DNA of 64,000 nucleotides from Pelagibacteraceae bacterium AG-345-F21 (GTDB lineage: Bacteria; Pseudomonadota; Alphaproteobacteria; Pelagibacterales; Pelagibacteraceae): NCBI GenBank assembly GCA_003281795.1, contig QCAW01000003.1:1-64000 (forward strand), in the 5' to 3' direction. Below are positions 34,351 to 43,244 of the stretch, piece after piece (the first letter of the stretch is position 1; each line of letters opens with the position of its first letter). The position numbers and the translations under genes are program-made. The notes under the pieces are model-generated. The model saw only the letters and a program-made list of their open reading frames with translations. It was not told where the DNA came from and ran no database searches.

Positions 34351-34752
34351 ATGACTAGAATGCATAAAGTAAATAATCTTTCCAAAAATCAAAAAATAAT
34401 TTTTGATTTAATTAATAAATCTCCAGAGCCTTTAAAAGCATATACGATACTTTTTAATGTTCAGAAGAAAGGCATTAATGCCCCACCACAAGTTTATCGA
34501 GCATTAGATAAATTAGTTGAGATAGGAAAAATTCATAAAATTGAAAGTAAAAATGCTTTTGTTGCATGCAAAAGTTCAGATTGTGAAATTTCAAAAGCTA
34601 CAGCATTTTCAATTTGTGAGAGTTGTGAAATGATAGATGAAATAAGTGATAGTAAACTTTCAAAATATTTGTCAAATTTTAATCATAAAAAAGGAATGAA
34701 ATTTAAAAGATTTAATTTAGAATTTTTTGGTTTATGCAAAAAGTGTAAATAA
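34351..34752 (+). CDS. zur: Fur-family zinc uptake regulator Zur
   Basis: A 133-residue Fur-family repressor. The winged-helix domain (residues 8-80) includes PPQVYRALDKLVEIGKIHKIES, the family's recognition helix and wing. The C-terminal part has CESCEM and CKKCK, two CxxC zinc sites. Gene position after znuB and the Zur boxes upstream of znuC identify it as Zur rather than Fur. It is likely autoregulated. It converges with gcrA, one base apart. Confidence 0.92.
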   Translation: MTRMHKVNNLSKNQKIIFDLINKSPEPLKAYTILFNVQKKGINAPPQVYRALDKLVEIGKIHKIESKNAFVACKSSDCEISKATAFSICESCEMIDEISDSKLSKYLSNFNHKKGMKFKRFNLEFFGLCKKCK

Positions 34753-34753
34753 T

Positions 34754-35245
34754 TTAACTTGCAGTTTTTACTTTTTTCTCAATAAATTCTGGAATTTCAT
34801 TATCCAGATCATCTTCTTTTTGGTTTTTAGGCTGAAAGGCGTATAAAACGTGTAATTTACAGTACGGAAAATCTCCCTCTGGTTTTCTACCACAAAAATA
34901 AAACTTTTCTTCATTTGGATGACCTATCGGCCATTTACAAGTATCTTCTGTAAGTTCCTCTAAAGATTTAGGATTTTCAGCTTCAAAATTCTTATCAAGT
35001 AATATGGATTGAAATTTTGCTTTACGTGACATCGGCGCTGGCGATCTTTTAAATTGTTTGTTTTCTCTTGATTTTGGCGCACTAGATTGCTTTGATGGAG
35101 CTCTAGCTTCTAAATTTAGCCTATGAGCTTTCCCTATAACAGCATTACGAGTTGTATCGCCTAGCATTTCAGCTATTTGACTAGCAGTATGTCCTTTCGC
35201 CCAAAGGCTTTTTAATTTTTCAACTTTCTCGCTAGTCCAACTCAT
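34754..35245 (-). CDS. gcrA: Cell-cycle regulator GcrA
   Basis: A 163-residue GcrA protein, an alphaproteobacterial sigma70 partner that acts at promoters carrying methylated GANTC sites. The helix-turn-helix N-terminus MSWTSEKVEKLKSLWAKGHTASQIAEMLG and RNAVIGKAHRLNL are diagnostic. The C-terminal zinc-like segment CKWPIGHP...FCGRKPEGDFPYCKLH is present. Nothing nearby encodes CcrM. Confidence 0.95.
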   Translation of the reverse strand: MSWTSEKVEKLKSLWAKGHTASQIAEMLGDTTRNAVIGKAHRLNLEARAPSKQSSAPKSRENKQFKRSPAPMSRKAKFQSILLDKNFEAENPKSLEELTEDTCKWPIGHPNEEKFYFCGRKPEGDFPYCKLHVLYAFQPKNQKEDDLDNEIPEFIEKKVKTAS

Positions 35246-35343
35246 AGTATAGTTTAACTACATTTTGTATTTTAATTATGAGTAAAACATTATGTAGTGG
35301 TTTAAAACAATAAAACGATTTAAAGCTGTTAATAGAATAAGTT

Positions 35344-35373
35344 TTGCACAGTTTTTTTATTAAGAGTTATAAG
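35344..35373 (+). promoter_or_regulatory. Candidate promoter of the ABC-2 permease gene
   Basis: TTGCAC (35344-35349), 18-bp spacer, TATAAG (35368-35373). Seven bases separate it from the ATG at 35381, so the mRNA would be nearly leaderless. The -35 match is moderate. Confidence 0.35.
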
Positions 35374-35380
35374 ACTATCA

Positions 35381-36193
35381 ATGGTTGAAATAGTAAAAAA
35401 ATATAAAATTGGAGCAAGAAGATTTGGCCTAATAAACTGGGTTGGCGCTTGGACATTATATCAAAAAGAAGTTTTAAGATTTTTAAATGTTTGGATTCAA
35501 ACCATGCTTTCTCCTTTAGTCTCATCTCTTTTATTCCTAATGGTTTTGTCACTAGCTATTGGGTCGGATAGAGGCGATGTATTAGGTGTTTCTTTTATCT
35601 CTTTTTTAGCTCCAGGGCTTATAGCCATGCAAGTTATACAACAGTCCTTTTCTCACTCATCTTCGACTTTTATGATCGGTAAAATACAGGGAAATATTGT
35701 TGACCTCCTTTATGCGCCTTTATCAGCAACCGAAGTTACAATTTCTATAGCTTTGGCCTCGGCCACTAGAAGTTTTATGATTGCAATTATATCAATTATA
35801 ACATTTTATTTTATTGTTGATCTCCAAATTAAACATTTTTTCTTGCTTTTTTTGTTTACTTTTTTAACTTCCTTTATTTTAGGTAATGTTGGAATTATAT
35901 CAGGTTTATGGGCTGAAAAATTCGATCATCAAGCGACTATTACTAATTTTGTAATAGTGCCTTTGTCTTTTTTATCTGGAACTTTTTATTCGATAGAAAG
36001 ATTACCTAGTTTTCTACAAGTTATCAGTGAAGCAAATCCTTTTTTTTATATGATTGATGGATTTAGATATTGTTTTATAGGTCAGGCCGATGGATCTATT
36101 AAGCTAGGAATAATTTATTTGATAGTTTTAAGTATTTTAAGTTGGTTAACAGCTTACATTTTATTCAAAAGAGGCTATAAGATAAAGTCTTAA
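35381..36193 (+). CDS. ABC-2 type transporter permease
   Basis: A 270-residue inner-membrane permease of the ABC-2 (YadH/NodJ-like) type with six TM segments. FLAPGLIAMQVIQQSFSHSS and FLSGTFYSIERLPSFLQVISEANPFFYMIDGFRY are characteristic. The substrate is unknown; relatives export polysaccharides, lipids or drugs. The ATPase partner is not adjacent, so it must be encoded elsewhere or shared. It precedes argD by 7 bases, possibly by chance of gene packing. Confidence 0.85.
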   Translation: MVEIVKKYKIGARRFGLINWVGAWTLYQKEVLRFLNVWIQTMLSPLVSSLLFLMVLSLAIGSDRGDVLGVSFISFLAPGLIAMQVIQQSFSHSSSTFMIGKIQGNIVDLLYAPLSATEVTISIALASATRSFMIAIISIITFYFIVDLQIKHFFLLFLFTFLTSFILGNVGIISGLWAEKFDHQATITNFVIVPLSFLSGTFYSIERLPSFLQVISEANPFFYMIDGFRYCFIGQADGSIKLGIIYLIVLSILSWLTAYILFKRGYKIKS

Positions 36194-36200
36194 ATAAATA

Positions 36201-37367
36201 ATGAGCGCAATATTAAATACATATAATAGAAAAAAAATTTCTTTTTTAAAAGGAAAGGGCAGCTTTTTACATGCCACAAACGGAAAAAAATATTTAGATT
36301 TTGTTCAAGGCATCGCGGTAAATTGCTTAGGGCATGCTAATAATTACCTCAACAAAGCAATTATTAAGCAGTCAAAAAAAGTATGGCATGTTTCAAATGT
36401 TTTCACAATTCCTGAGCAAGAGAAATTAGCTAAAAGGTTAAAACAAAGAACTTTTGCAGATTATGTTTCTTTTCAAAACTCCGGCGCTGAGGCGACAGAA
36501 GCTGCAATAAAATTTGCAAGAAGATATTTTTACACTAAGGGGCAGGCAAAAAAAAATAGAATTTTATGTATCAAAAATAGTTTTCATGGGAGAACAATAG
36601 CCACAATTTATGCTAGTGGAAGTAAAAAAATGACCGAAGGCTTTTCTCCAAAAGTTGACGGGTTTGATCATTTTAAATTTGGCGACCATAAACAATTAGA
36701 AAAATCTATAACTAAAAGAACAGCAGCAATCATGATCGAAACGATTATGGGAGAGGGCGGCATTAAAGTAATTCCTGAGTACTGTTTAAAAGGTCTCAGA
36801 AAACTATGTAACAAAAAAAATATCTTACTTATTTTAGATGAAGTTCAGTGCGGGATAGGAAGAACTGGAAAATTTATGGCTTTTGAGCACGCTAAGATTA
36901 AACCAGATATTGTTCCTATTGCTAAAGGAATTGGTGGTGGTTTTCCGGTTGGAGCAGTTCTCGTAAATAAAAAAGTAGCTTCCGGAATGAAACCTGGAAC
37001 TCATGGCTCAACTTTTGGAGGAAATCCTTTAGCTATGAGTGTAGGAAATGCAGTGTTAGACGTAATTTTCAAAAAAGGATTTCTGATAGAAGTTTATAAG
37101 AAGGGCAAATATTTTCAGAAAGAACTTAAAAAAATTCAAGAAAAATTTCCAAATATTATTAAAGAAGTGAGAGGAAAAGGTTTGTTGATTGGTTTAGTTT
37201 TACATAAAAATCAAACTAATTTTATTAATAAATTAATTGATCACAAATTACTTACAGTGAGAGCAGCTGAAAACGTCGTCAGACTTTTGCCTCCTTTAAA
37301 TGTTACCAAACAAGAAATTAATTTGGCATTAAAAATAATTAACAACGTGTGTGAGAACTATAAATGA
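36201..37367 (+). CDS. argD: Acetylornithine aminotransferase (ArgD)
   Basis: A 388-residue class III PLP aminotransferase converting N-acetylglutamate semialdehyde to N-acetylornithine. FVQGIAVNCLGHANNYL, NSGAEATEAAIKFARR, LILDEVQCGIGRTG and the PLP-Lys block IAKGIGGGFPVGAVL are present. It overlaps argF by 4 bases; the same argD-argF pair occurs in many alphaproteobacteria. Confidence 0.95.
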   Translation: MSAILNTYNRKKISFLKGKGSFLHATNGKKYLDFVQGIAVNCLGHANNYLNKAIIKQSKKVWHVSNVFTIPEQEKLAKRLKQRTFADYVSFQNSGAEATEAAIKFARRYFYTKGQAKKNRILCIKNSFHGRTIATIYASGSKKMTEGFSPKVDGFDHFKFGDHKQLEKSITKRTAAIMIETIMGEGGIKVIPEYCLKGLRKLCNKKNILLILDEVQCGIGRTGKFMAFEHAKIKPDIVPIAKGIGGGFPVGAVLVNKKVASGMKPGTHGSTFGGNPLAMSVGNAVLDVIFKKGFLIEVYKKGKYFQKELKKIQEKFPNIIKEVRGKGLLIGLVLHKNQTNFINKLIDHKLLTVRAAENVVRLLPPLNVTKQEINLALKIINNVCENYK

Positions 37368-38290
37368 ATAATTTTATAAATATATCTGATTTGTCTTCAA
37401 AAGAGTTAAGGTTTATTATAGAAGAGGCAAAATCAAGAAAATCAAATAGAAAAAATTTTAATAAATCTGCACCTGATAAAGATAAACCATTCGAAGGAAA
37501 ATCTATGGCAATGATTTTTGAAAAACCGTCTACAAGAACAAGAATGTCTTTTGATATTGCAGTTAAACAACTTGGTGGATCAACTATTACTTTAAATCCA
37601 GACGGTATTCATTATGGAAAAGGGGATGAAACTTTGAAAGATACTGCAAAAGTCCTCACGGAGTATGTTGATATTGTAATGCTGAGAACTTCTTCTCATA
37701 AGCATTTGGAAGAATTTGGAAAATATTTGGAAATACCTATTATTAATGGTCTTTCAGATGAAAGTCACCCCTGTCAAATTATGTCAGATATTCTTACTTT
37801 TGAGGAAACCAAAGGATTGATTAATAATCAAACTGTTTCGTGGTTAGGTGACGGAAACAATAACATGTCCAATTCTCTAATTCAGGCCGCAGGAAAATTC
37901 GGTTTTCATCTTAAAATTGGCTCTCCAAAGAAATATATGCCCAATAAAAAAATTTTAAATTGGGCGAAAAAAAATAATGTAAATCTTACAATTACCAAGA
38001 AACCCGAGGATGCTGTTAGTCATTCAGATTGTGTCATGACTGACAAATGGGTTTCTATGAATGATAAAGTTAATAAAAAACAAAAAAAGAAAGATTTAAA
38101 AAATTATCAAGTTGATAAAAAATTAATGAAACTAGCAAAACCCGATGCCATATTTATGCATTGTTTGCCAGTCGGTAGAGGAGAGGAAGTGACAAACGAA
38201 GTAATAGATGGAAAACAATCTGTAGTTTGGAGACAAGCATTAAATAGAGTTCATGCCCAAAAGAGTATTATAAATTGGTGTTTAGATTAA
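37364..38290 (+). CDS. argF: Ornithine carbamoyltransferase (ArgF)
   Basis: A 308-residue enzyme making citrulline from ornithine and carbamoyl phosphate. STRTRMSF binds carbamoyl phosphate, HPCQ and the ornithine-binding SMN (VSMND) follow, and HCLPVGRG supplies the catalytic Cys. Length is standard. Its stop overlaps the cytochrome c gene stop on the other strand by 4 bases. Confidence 0.96.
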   Translation: MNNFINISDLSSKELRFIIEEAKSRKSNRKNFNKSAPDKDKPFEGKSMAMIFEKPSTRTRMSFDIAVKQLGGSTITLNPDGIHYGKGDETLKDTAKVLTEYVDIVMLRTSSHKHLEEFGKYLEIPIINGLSDESHPCQIMSDILTFEETKGLINNQTVSWLGDGNNNMSNSLIQAAGKFGFHLKIGSPKKYMPNKKILNWAKKNNVNLTITKKPEDAVSHSDCVMTDKWVSMNDKVNKKQKKKDLKNYQVDKKLMKLAKPDAIFMHCLPVGRGEEVTNEVIDGKQSVVWRQALNRVHAQKSIINWCLD

Positions 38291-38829
38291 GGTAAAGGCT
38301 TTGGACTTTTACTTTTGCTGTTCATGTAAATAATCACTGAAGCTCTATCTTTTTCTTTTCTCAAACCTGCAAAAGCCATCTTGGTTCCTTTTATATAAGC
38401 TTGAGGTTTTATTAAATATGAATTCATTTCTTCAAACGACCATTCTTTACCATAAGCAATCATTGCTTTAGAATACTTGTAATCACCAATTGATCCAGCT
38501 TGTCTTCCTATAACGCCCCACAAATTTGGGCCAATCATATTTTTCCCATCGCTAGCTATCATATGACAAGCACTACATTTTTTAAAAACCTTTTGACCAT
38601 GCTCTAGATTACCCATTGCAAGCAATTGACCAATATCAATTTTTTGCTCAGTTTTTATTTCAGAGGTAGTCGATGTAGATGTAGCTTTTTCCAAACCTTC
38701 GATTTTGTAGGCAGACTCTTTAGGTTTTTCTACATGAAAAAGAACATCCGCAAATTTGCCTATACCTATGATAATCAACGCTGTAAGCAATACTGCAGCT
38801 ATAATTTTATTTATTTCAAAACTGTCCAT
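38287..38829 (-). CDS. Membrane-anchored cytochrome c (CycM-like)
   Basis: A 180-residue class I cytochrome c. One N-terminal TM segment (residues 9-29) anchors it to the inner membrane, a charged Thr/Ser linker follows, then the haem motif CSACH and the axial Met in KMAFAGL. I take ATG 38829 (MDSFEINKIIAAV) as start; a TTG at 38847 is possible but the MDSFE start is typical of CycM-type cytochromes. It likely carries electrons from the bc1 complex to the terminal oxidase. Confidence 0.9.
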   Translation of the reverse strand: MDSFEINKIIAAVLLTALIIIGIGKFADVLFHVEKPKESAYKIEGLEKATSTSTTSEIKTEQKIDIGQLLAMGNLEHGQKVFKKCSACHMIASDGKNMIGPNLWGVIGRQAGSIGDYKYSKAMIAYGKEWSFEEMNSYLIKPQAYIKGTKMAFAGLRKEKDRASVIIYMNSKSKSPKPLP

Positions 38830-38900
38830 AATTTTGATAAAACTCAATTGACATATAACACGACTGAGAAAAAAAAACTTATATTTACTGAAAATATTTT

Positions 38901-38915
38901 GCGTCTTTGGGACGC
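38901..38915 (+). other. Small hairpin just upstream of kdsB
   Basis: GCGTC-TTTGG-GACGC, 6 bases before the kdsB ATG at 38922. It would pair the only GGGA-like ribosome-binding region and so could affect kdsB translation. Confidence 0.35.
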
Positions 38916-38921
38916 ATAACT

Positions 38922-39656
38922 ATGAATAAAATAGCAATAATTATACCTTCAAGACTTAATGCTCAAAGATTGCCTAACAAACCTTTGAAAATTATAAACA
39001 ATAAAGAAATGATTCTTCATGTTTATGACTCGGCTATTAAAGCGAAAGTCGGGGAAGTTTTTGTAGCAACGCCTGATCAAAAAATAATTGAAACAGTAAA
39101 AAAAAAAGGAGGAAACGTCATTAAAACATCTGACTCGCATAAAACTGGAACAGATAGAATTTATGAAGTTTTTGAAAAAACTTTAAAAAGTGAACCAGAT
39201 ATTATTATTAATCTTCAAGGAGATATGCCAAATTTAGATCCAAAAGAAATTGTATTTCTTAGCAATTATTTAAAAAAGGGTCTATGTGATATAGCTACTT
39301 TAGCTGCTATTCTTAAGAACGATGAAGTTAATGATCAAAATGTGGTAAAAGTTTTTACAAAACAAGAAATGAAAAAATCAACATTTTCTGTCGCCTCGGA
39401 TTTTCACAGAAATATTACCAATGGACAAAATGATTTTGCATACCATCATATAGGTATTTACGGATTTACTAAAAAGGCGTTAATAAAGTATGTCAATCAA
39501 AATAGAAGTAAGTTAGAGTTAGAAAGAAATTTAGAACAACTAAGAGCCTTAGAAAATCAAATGTCAGTACATGTAGGATTTTTAGAATCTTCACCTTTAA
39601 GTGTTGACACCGAAGAAGATCTAATTGAAATTAAAAAATTGATGAATAAATTATGA
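38922..39656 (+). CDS. kdsB: CMP-Kdo synthetase (KdsB)
   Basis: A 244-residue enzyme activating Kdo with CTP for lipid A assembly. IPSRLNAQRLPNKPL is the nucleotide-binding start, TGTDRIYEVFE and NLQGDMPNLDP follow, and LERNLEQLRALENQM fits the C-terminal block. I start at ATG 38922; an upstream in-frame TTG at 38907 lies in a hairpin and is unlikely. The 4-base overlap with pheA links the two genes. Confidence 0.94.
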   Translation: MNKIAIIIPSRLNAQRLPNKPLKIINNKEMILHVYDSAIKAKVGEVFVATPDQKIIETVKKKGGNVIKTSDSHKTGTDRIYEVFEKTLKSEPDIIINLQGDMPNLDPKEIVFLSNYLKKGLCDIATLAAILKNDEVNDQNVVKVFTKQEMKKSTFSVASDFHRNITNGQNDFAYHHIGIYGFTKKALIKYVNQNRSKLELERNLEQLRALENQMSVHVGFLESSPLSVDTEEDLIEIKKLMNKL

Positions 39657-40492
39657 AAATAAAAATTGGAATACAGGGTGAGTTAGGGGCTTATTCTCAT
39701 ATCGCAGCTATAAATTTTAAAAAAGATGCAGAAATCAAAACTTGCGCAACATTCGAAGAAACTTTTAAATTAGCTTACGGTGATACGAATTATAAAATTA
39801 TCATTCCTATCGAAAACTCTTTGGCTGGAAGAGTAGCGGATATTCATTATTTGCTTCCAAAATATAAATTACAAATTCATGGCGAATATTTTTTAAAAGT
39901 AGAACACAATTTACTTTGTAAACCAGAAGCTTCAATTGAAGATATAAAATTTGTAAGAAGTCACGCTCAAGCTCTTGGTCAATGTCAAAATATTATTAAT
40001 AAAAGAAAGTTCAAATCTATTATATCCGCTGATACGGCTGGGTCAGCCAAAGATCTGTCAGAAGGAAATGATAAAACTATTGCAGCTATAGCTTCACAAT
40101 TATCTGCTCAAATATATAATTTAAAAATTTTAGAAAAAAATATTGAAGATGAAAAAGGTAATGTGACTCGTTTCTTAATAATGGGAAAAAATGTAGAGCA
40201 ACCAGAGTATAAAAAAGAAAAAAAATTTATAACAAGCTGTATTTTTAGGGTCAAAAGTGAACCGTCTGCTCTTTATAAATGTTTAGGCGGGTTTGCAACA
40301 AACCAAGTCAATTTAACAAAATTAGAAAGTTTTTCTGTAAAAAATACATTTGACCAAGCAAACTTTTATTTAGACCTTGATGGCCATCTTGATCAACCTG
40401 AAGTTAACAAAGCTATGGAAGAACTTGGATTTCATACAGAAACTCTAGACATATTAGGGGTATATGAAGCCTCAACTTTCAGGCAAAAATAG
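39653..40492 (+). CDS. pheA: Prephenate dehydratase (PheA)
   Basis: A 279-residue enzyme converting prephenate to phenylpyruvate. GIQGELGAYSHIAA is the N-terminus, IPIENSLAGRV and SHAQALGQC are catalytic-domain blocks, and NVTRFLIMG contains the catalytic Thr-Arg-Phe. The ACT domain (residues 195-275) with SALYKCLGGFATNQVNLTKLES binds phenylalanine for feedback inhibition. No chorismate mutase domain is fused. Confidence 0.94.
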   Translation: MKIKIGIQGELGAYSHIAAINFKKDAEIKTCATFEETFKLAYGDTNYKIIIPIENSLAGRVADIHYLLPKYKLQIHGEYFLKVEHNLLCKPEASIEDIKFVRSHAQALGQCQNIINKRKFKSIISADTAGSAKDLSEGNDKTIAAIASQLSAQIYNLKILEKNIEDEKGNVTRFLIMGKNVEQPEYKKEKKFITSCIFRVKSEPSALYKCLGGFATNQVNLTKLESFSVKNTFDQANFYLDLDGHLDQPEVNKAMEELGFHTETLDILGVYEASTFRQK

Positions 40493-40514
40493 TCCACAAA
40501 ATTTAAAACTACCC

Positions 40515-40544
40515 TTGTAGTATTTAAATTGATCTTGATATACT
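40515..40544 (+). promoter_or_regulatory. Candidate promoter of the SRP RNA gene
   Basis: TTGTAG (40515-40520), 18-bp spacer, TATACT (40539-40544). The predicted +1 at 40551 is the first G of the SRP RNA helix. Confidence 0.5.
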
Positions 40545-40550
40545 CATATT

Positions 40551-40640
40551 GAGGTTGGCATCAGGTGGATGTTTCATAAACCCGGTCAGGTCTGAAAAGA
40601 AGCAGCCGTAGTGAAAATTATTCAGGTTGTTGCCTGCCTC
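40551..40640 (+). ncRNA. ffs: Signal recognition particle RNA, 4.5S type
   Basis: The conserved domain IV is unmistakable: AACCCGGTCAGGT, apical loop, then AAGCAGCC. Relative to E. coli, the tetraloop is GAAA closed by U-A instead of GGAA closed by C-G. The outer ends pair as GAGG with CCTC, giving about 90 nt. The RNA binds Ffh for co-translational targeting of membrane proteins. It ends only 6 bases before the dnaX ATG. Exact ends are uncertain by a few bases. Confidence 0.93.
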
Positions 40641-40646
40641 TTTGAA

Positions 40647-42326
40647 ATGACAAATAAAATTCTAGCTCTTAAATATAGGCCTCAAGAATTTAAAGATTTA
40701 ATTGGTCAAGAGGTCATGACTCAAACGATTACTAATGCCATAAAACTTGGCAAAACTCCAAATGCTTATCTTCTAACCGGAATTAGGGGAGTAGGAAAAA
40801 CAACGACTGCAAGGTTGATTGCAAAAGCTTTAAATTGTCAAAAAAATGAAAATTCTCAAATAACTTGTTCAAGTGAAAAATTTTGCCCTTCATGTCAGGA
40901 AATTATTAATTCTAATCATATGGATATTTTAGAAATGGATGCAGCTTCTAAAACAGGAATCGATGATATAAGAGAAATAATTGAGAATTCGAAATACAGT
41001 CCTACAAGTGCAAAGTTTAAAATATTTATAATAGACGAAGTACACATGCTTTCTAAACAAGCTTTTAATGGTTTGTTAAAAACTTTGGAAGAACCTCCTC
41101 CAAGTTTAAAATTTATTCTTGCAACAACTGAACCAAGAAAAATACCTGTTACCGTACTGTCCAGATGTCAAAGATTTGATCTTAAAAGAGTAAGCGTAGA
41201 AATTTTATGCGATCATTTGAAAAAAATTTGTTTAAAAGAAAATGGGAAAATTTCTGATGAAGCAATCAAGATAATCGCCAGAACATCAGAAGGCTCGGTA
41301 AGAGATGCAATTTCGCTTTTGGATAGAGCTTTAATTTCTCAATCAATAGATAATAATCAAATAGAAGAAAAAGATGTTAGAGACATGCTTGGTTTAGCGG
41401 ATAAAAGCAAAATTATTAATCTTGTTAAAGAGATTTTAAATGGAAATGAAAAATTAGCATTAAAAGAATTAAAAGATTTAATAAACGAGGGCATAGAAGC
41501 TAAAAATTTTCTAAATGATATTTTAGAAGTTCTATACCTTTTCAGCAGGAGAATAAATCTAGGGTCTCTTGAAAAAGATGTAACAATTTCTGAAGCTGAA
41601 ATACAACTTGTAGAAACTTATTCAAAAAATATAGATATGACAGATATAGGCTTGTTTTGGCAACTTACAATAAAAACTATGGATGATTTAAAAATTATTG
41701 GAAATGAAAATTTAGCATTAGAAATGTATGTAATGCAATTAATTCATCTGAAAGATATAGAAAACGAAAAGGTGATTGGAAGCGATACAAACACTGAAGA
41801 GAATGTAAAACCAAAAAATAATTTAATAGGAAAAAAAAGTGATGATAAAATTTTAGAAAACGATCTAACAACTCAAGTAAAAAATCAACTCAAAAGTACG
41901 AATCAAATAAAAACTAACCCAATAAAAAATATTTCTTCAGAGAAAAATAATATTAAAGCAAATATAAAAAGTTTTAAAGATTTAATAGATTTAGCAAATA
42001 GAGAAAAAGAAGTTGAACTTAAGTTTGATTTAGAGCGAAACGTAAAGCTCGTTAGCTTTAATAAAGGTAAAATAGACATTAGTTTTAATGAAAATTTAAA
42101 TAAAAATTTTATAAAAAACCTTACAGAAAAACTTTTGTTATGGACCGGAGAGAGATGGATTATATCTTTAAGCAAAAACAATGATGCAAAAAGTATTTAT
42201 GAGCAAAATATAGAGCAAAAATCTTCAATATTGGACGAGTTTAACAAAGGTAATTTGGCTAAAAAAATTCAAAATGCTTTTCCGGACGCTGAGCTAATTG
42301 ATATTCAGGAGGATAATAATGACTAA
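40647..42326 (+). CDS. dnaX: DNA polymerase III subunit gamma/tau (DnaX)
   Basis: A 559-residue clamp-loader subunit. Start is ATG 40647 (MTNKILALKYRPQEF); a GTG at 40611 in frame falls inside the SRP RNA and is rejected. Walker A GIRGVGKTTTARL, a four-Cys zinc site (NCQ..TCSS..FCPSCQ), DEVHML and the sensor LSRCQRFDLKR are seen. A Lys/Asn-rich low-complexity region spans about residues 390-450, before a tau-like C-terminal domain. No obvious frameshift site was looked for exhaustively. It overlaps ybaB by 8 bases. Confidence 0.95.
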   Translation: MTNKILALKYRPQEFKDLIGQEVMTQTITNAIKLGKTPNAYLLTGIRGVGKTTTARLIAKALNCQKNENSQITCSSEKFCPSCQEIINSNHMDILEMDAASKTGIDDIREIIENSKYSPTSAKFKIFIIDEVHMLSKQAFNGLLKTLEEPPPSLKFILATTEPRKIPVTVLSRCQRFDLKRVSVEILCDHLKKICLKENGKISDEAIKIIARTSEGSVRDAISLLDRALISQSIDNNQIEEKDVRDMLGLADKSKIINLVKEILNGNEKLALKELKDLINEGIEAKNFLNDILEVLYLFSRRINLGSLEKDVTISEAEIQLVETYSKNIDMTDIGLFWQLTIKTMDDLKIIGNENLALEMYVMQLIHLKDIENEKVIGSDTNTEENVKPKNNLIGKKSDDKILENDLTTQVKNQLKSTNQIKTNPIKNISSEKNNIKANIKSFKDLIDLANREKEVELKFDLERNVKLVSFNKGKIDISFNENLNKNFIKNLTEKLLLWTGERWIISLSKNNDAKSIYEQNIEQKSSILDEFNKGNLAKKIQNAFPDAELIDIQEDNND

Positions 42327-42639
42327 TTTTAGTGATATGCTTTCAAAAGCGAAAGCTATGCAAGATAAAATGAAAGAAGCACAAGAACAAATAAAAAAAA
42401 TTGAGGTAGAAGGGGAAGCTGGAGGAAATCTTGTTAAAGTTATTCTATCTGGCGATTATGAATTAAAATCGATTATTATAAGTGAAGCTGCTAAAAAAGA
42501 AGATCAAGAAATTATTAACGATTTAATCAAAGCAGCTTATAATAATGCAAAAGAAAACCTTAAAAAAAAATCTGCTGAAGAATTGTCCAAAGTAACCGGC
42601 GGACTAAATTTGCCTCTTGACTTTAAACTTCCCTTTTAA
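42319..42639 (+). CDS. ybaB: YbaB/EbfC nucleoid-associated protein
   Basis: A 106-residue DNA-binding protein. Start is ATG 42319 because a strong AGGAGG (42307-42312) lies 6 bases upstream; an earlier TTG at 42298 is rejected. Helical N-terminus (SDMLSKAKAMQDKMKEAQEQIKK) and the VEGEAGGNLVKVILSGDYELKSI sheet match the family. The conserved dnaX-ybaB-recR order supports it. Confidence 0.95.
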   Translation: MTNFSDMLSKAKAMQDKMKEAQEQIKKIEVEGEAGGNLVKVILSGDYELKSIIISEAAKKEDQEIINDLIKAAYNNAKENLKKKSAEELSKVTGGLNLPLDFKLPF

Positions 42640-43244
42640 TGAACAATGATATTCCAGAAATAAATGAGTTAATCTTACAATTTTCTAAACTTCCAGGCTT
42701 AGGCCCGAAATCAGCAAAAAGAATAATCTTAAAATTAATTAACAATAAAGATAATATGGTAAAACCTTTAGCCAAATCTTTAGCTCAAGTTTATAAAAAT
42801 GTTGTTCGTTGTGTAGACTGTGGGAATTTAAAAGTAATAGATAGAGTCTGTATATGCAGTTCTGATAATTCTTATGACAAAATTTGCGTAGTTGAGAATC
42901 TTGCTGATATGTGGGTTATAGACTCAGCAAACATTTATAAAGGTCACTACCATATTTTAGGAGGAACTTTAAATTCAAGTGAGAATTACGAGCAAAAAAA
43001 TTTATTAATTGAGTCTTTAGTAAAAAGAATTAAAAAAAATAATCTTAAAGAGGTAATTATTGCAACAAGCGCTACTGTAGAAGGACAAACTACAGCTCAT
43101 TACATAGAGGATACAATAAAAAACGATAAGATTAAAATAACAAAATTAGCTCAAGGCTTACCTGTTGGTGGAGAGATAGAACAGCTAGACGACGGCACAT
43201 TGCTTTCAGCTTTTAAAAATAGGGTACCAGTTACCGAAAACTAA
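42639..43244 (+). CDS. recR: Recombination protein RecR
   Basis: A 201-residue protein for recombinational repair with RecF/RecO. The helix-hairpin-helix is [13 protein letters not shown], the zinc site is CVDCGNLKV...CICSS, and the Toprim domain starts near [11 protein letters not shown] with HILGGTLN. It shares one base with the ybaB stop and overlaps the glcB stop by 4 bases (convergent). Confidence 0.95.
   Translation: MNNDIPEINELILQFSKLPGLGPKSAKRIILKLINNKDNMVKPLAKSLAQVYKNVVRCVDCGNLKVIDRVCICSSDNSYDKICVVENLADMWVIDSANIYKGHYHILGGTLNSSENYEQKNLLIESLVKRIKKNNLKEVIIATSATVEGQTTAHYIEDTIKNDKIKITKLAQGLPVGGEIEQLDDGTLLSAFKNRVPVTEN

Noticed and set aside
40611-40646. GTG start for dnaX
   Set aside because: It is within the SRP RNA; the ATG at 40647 fits DnaX N-termini.
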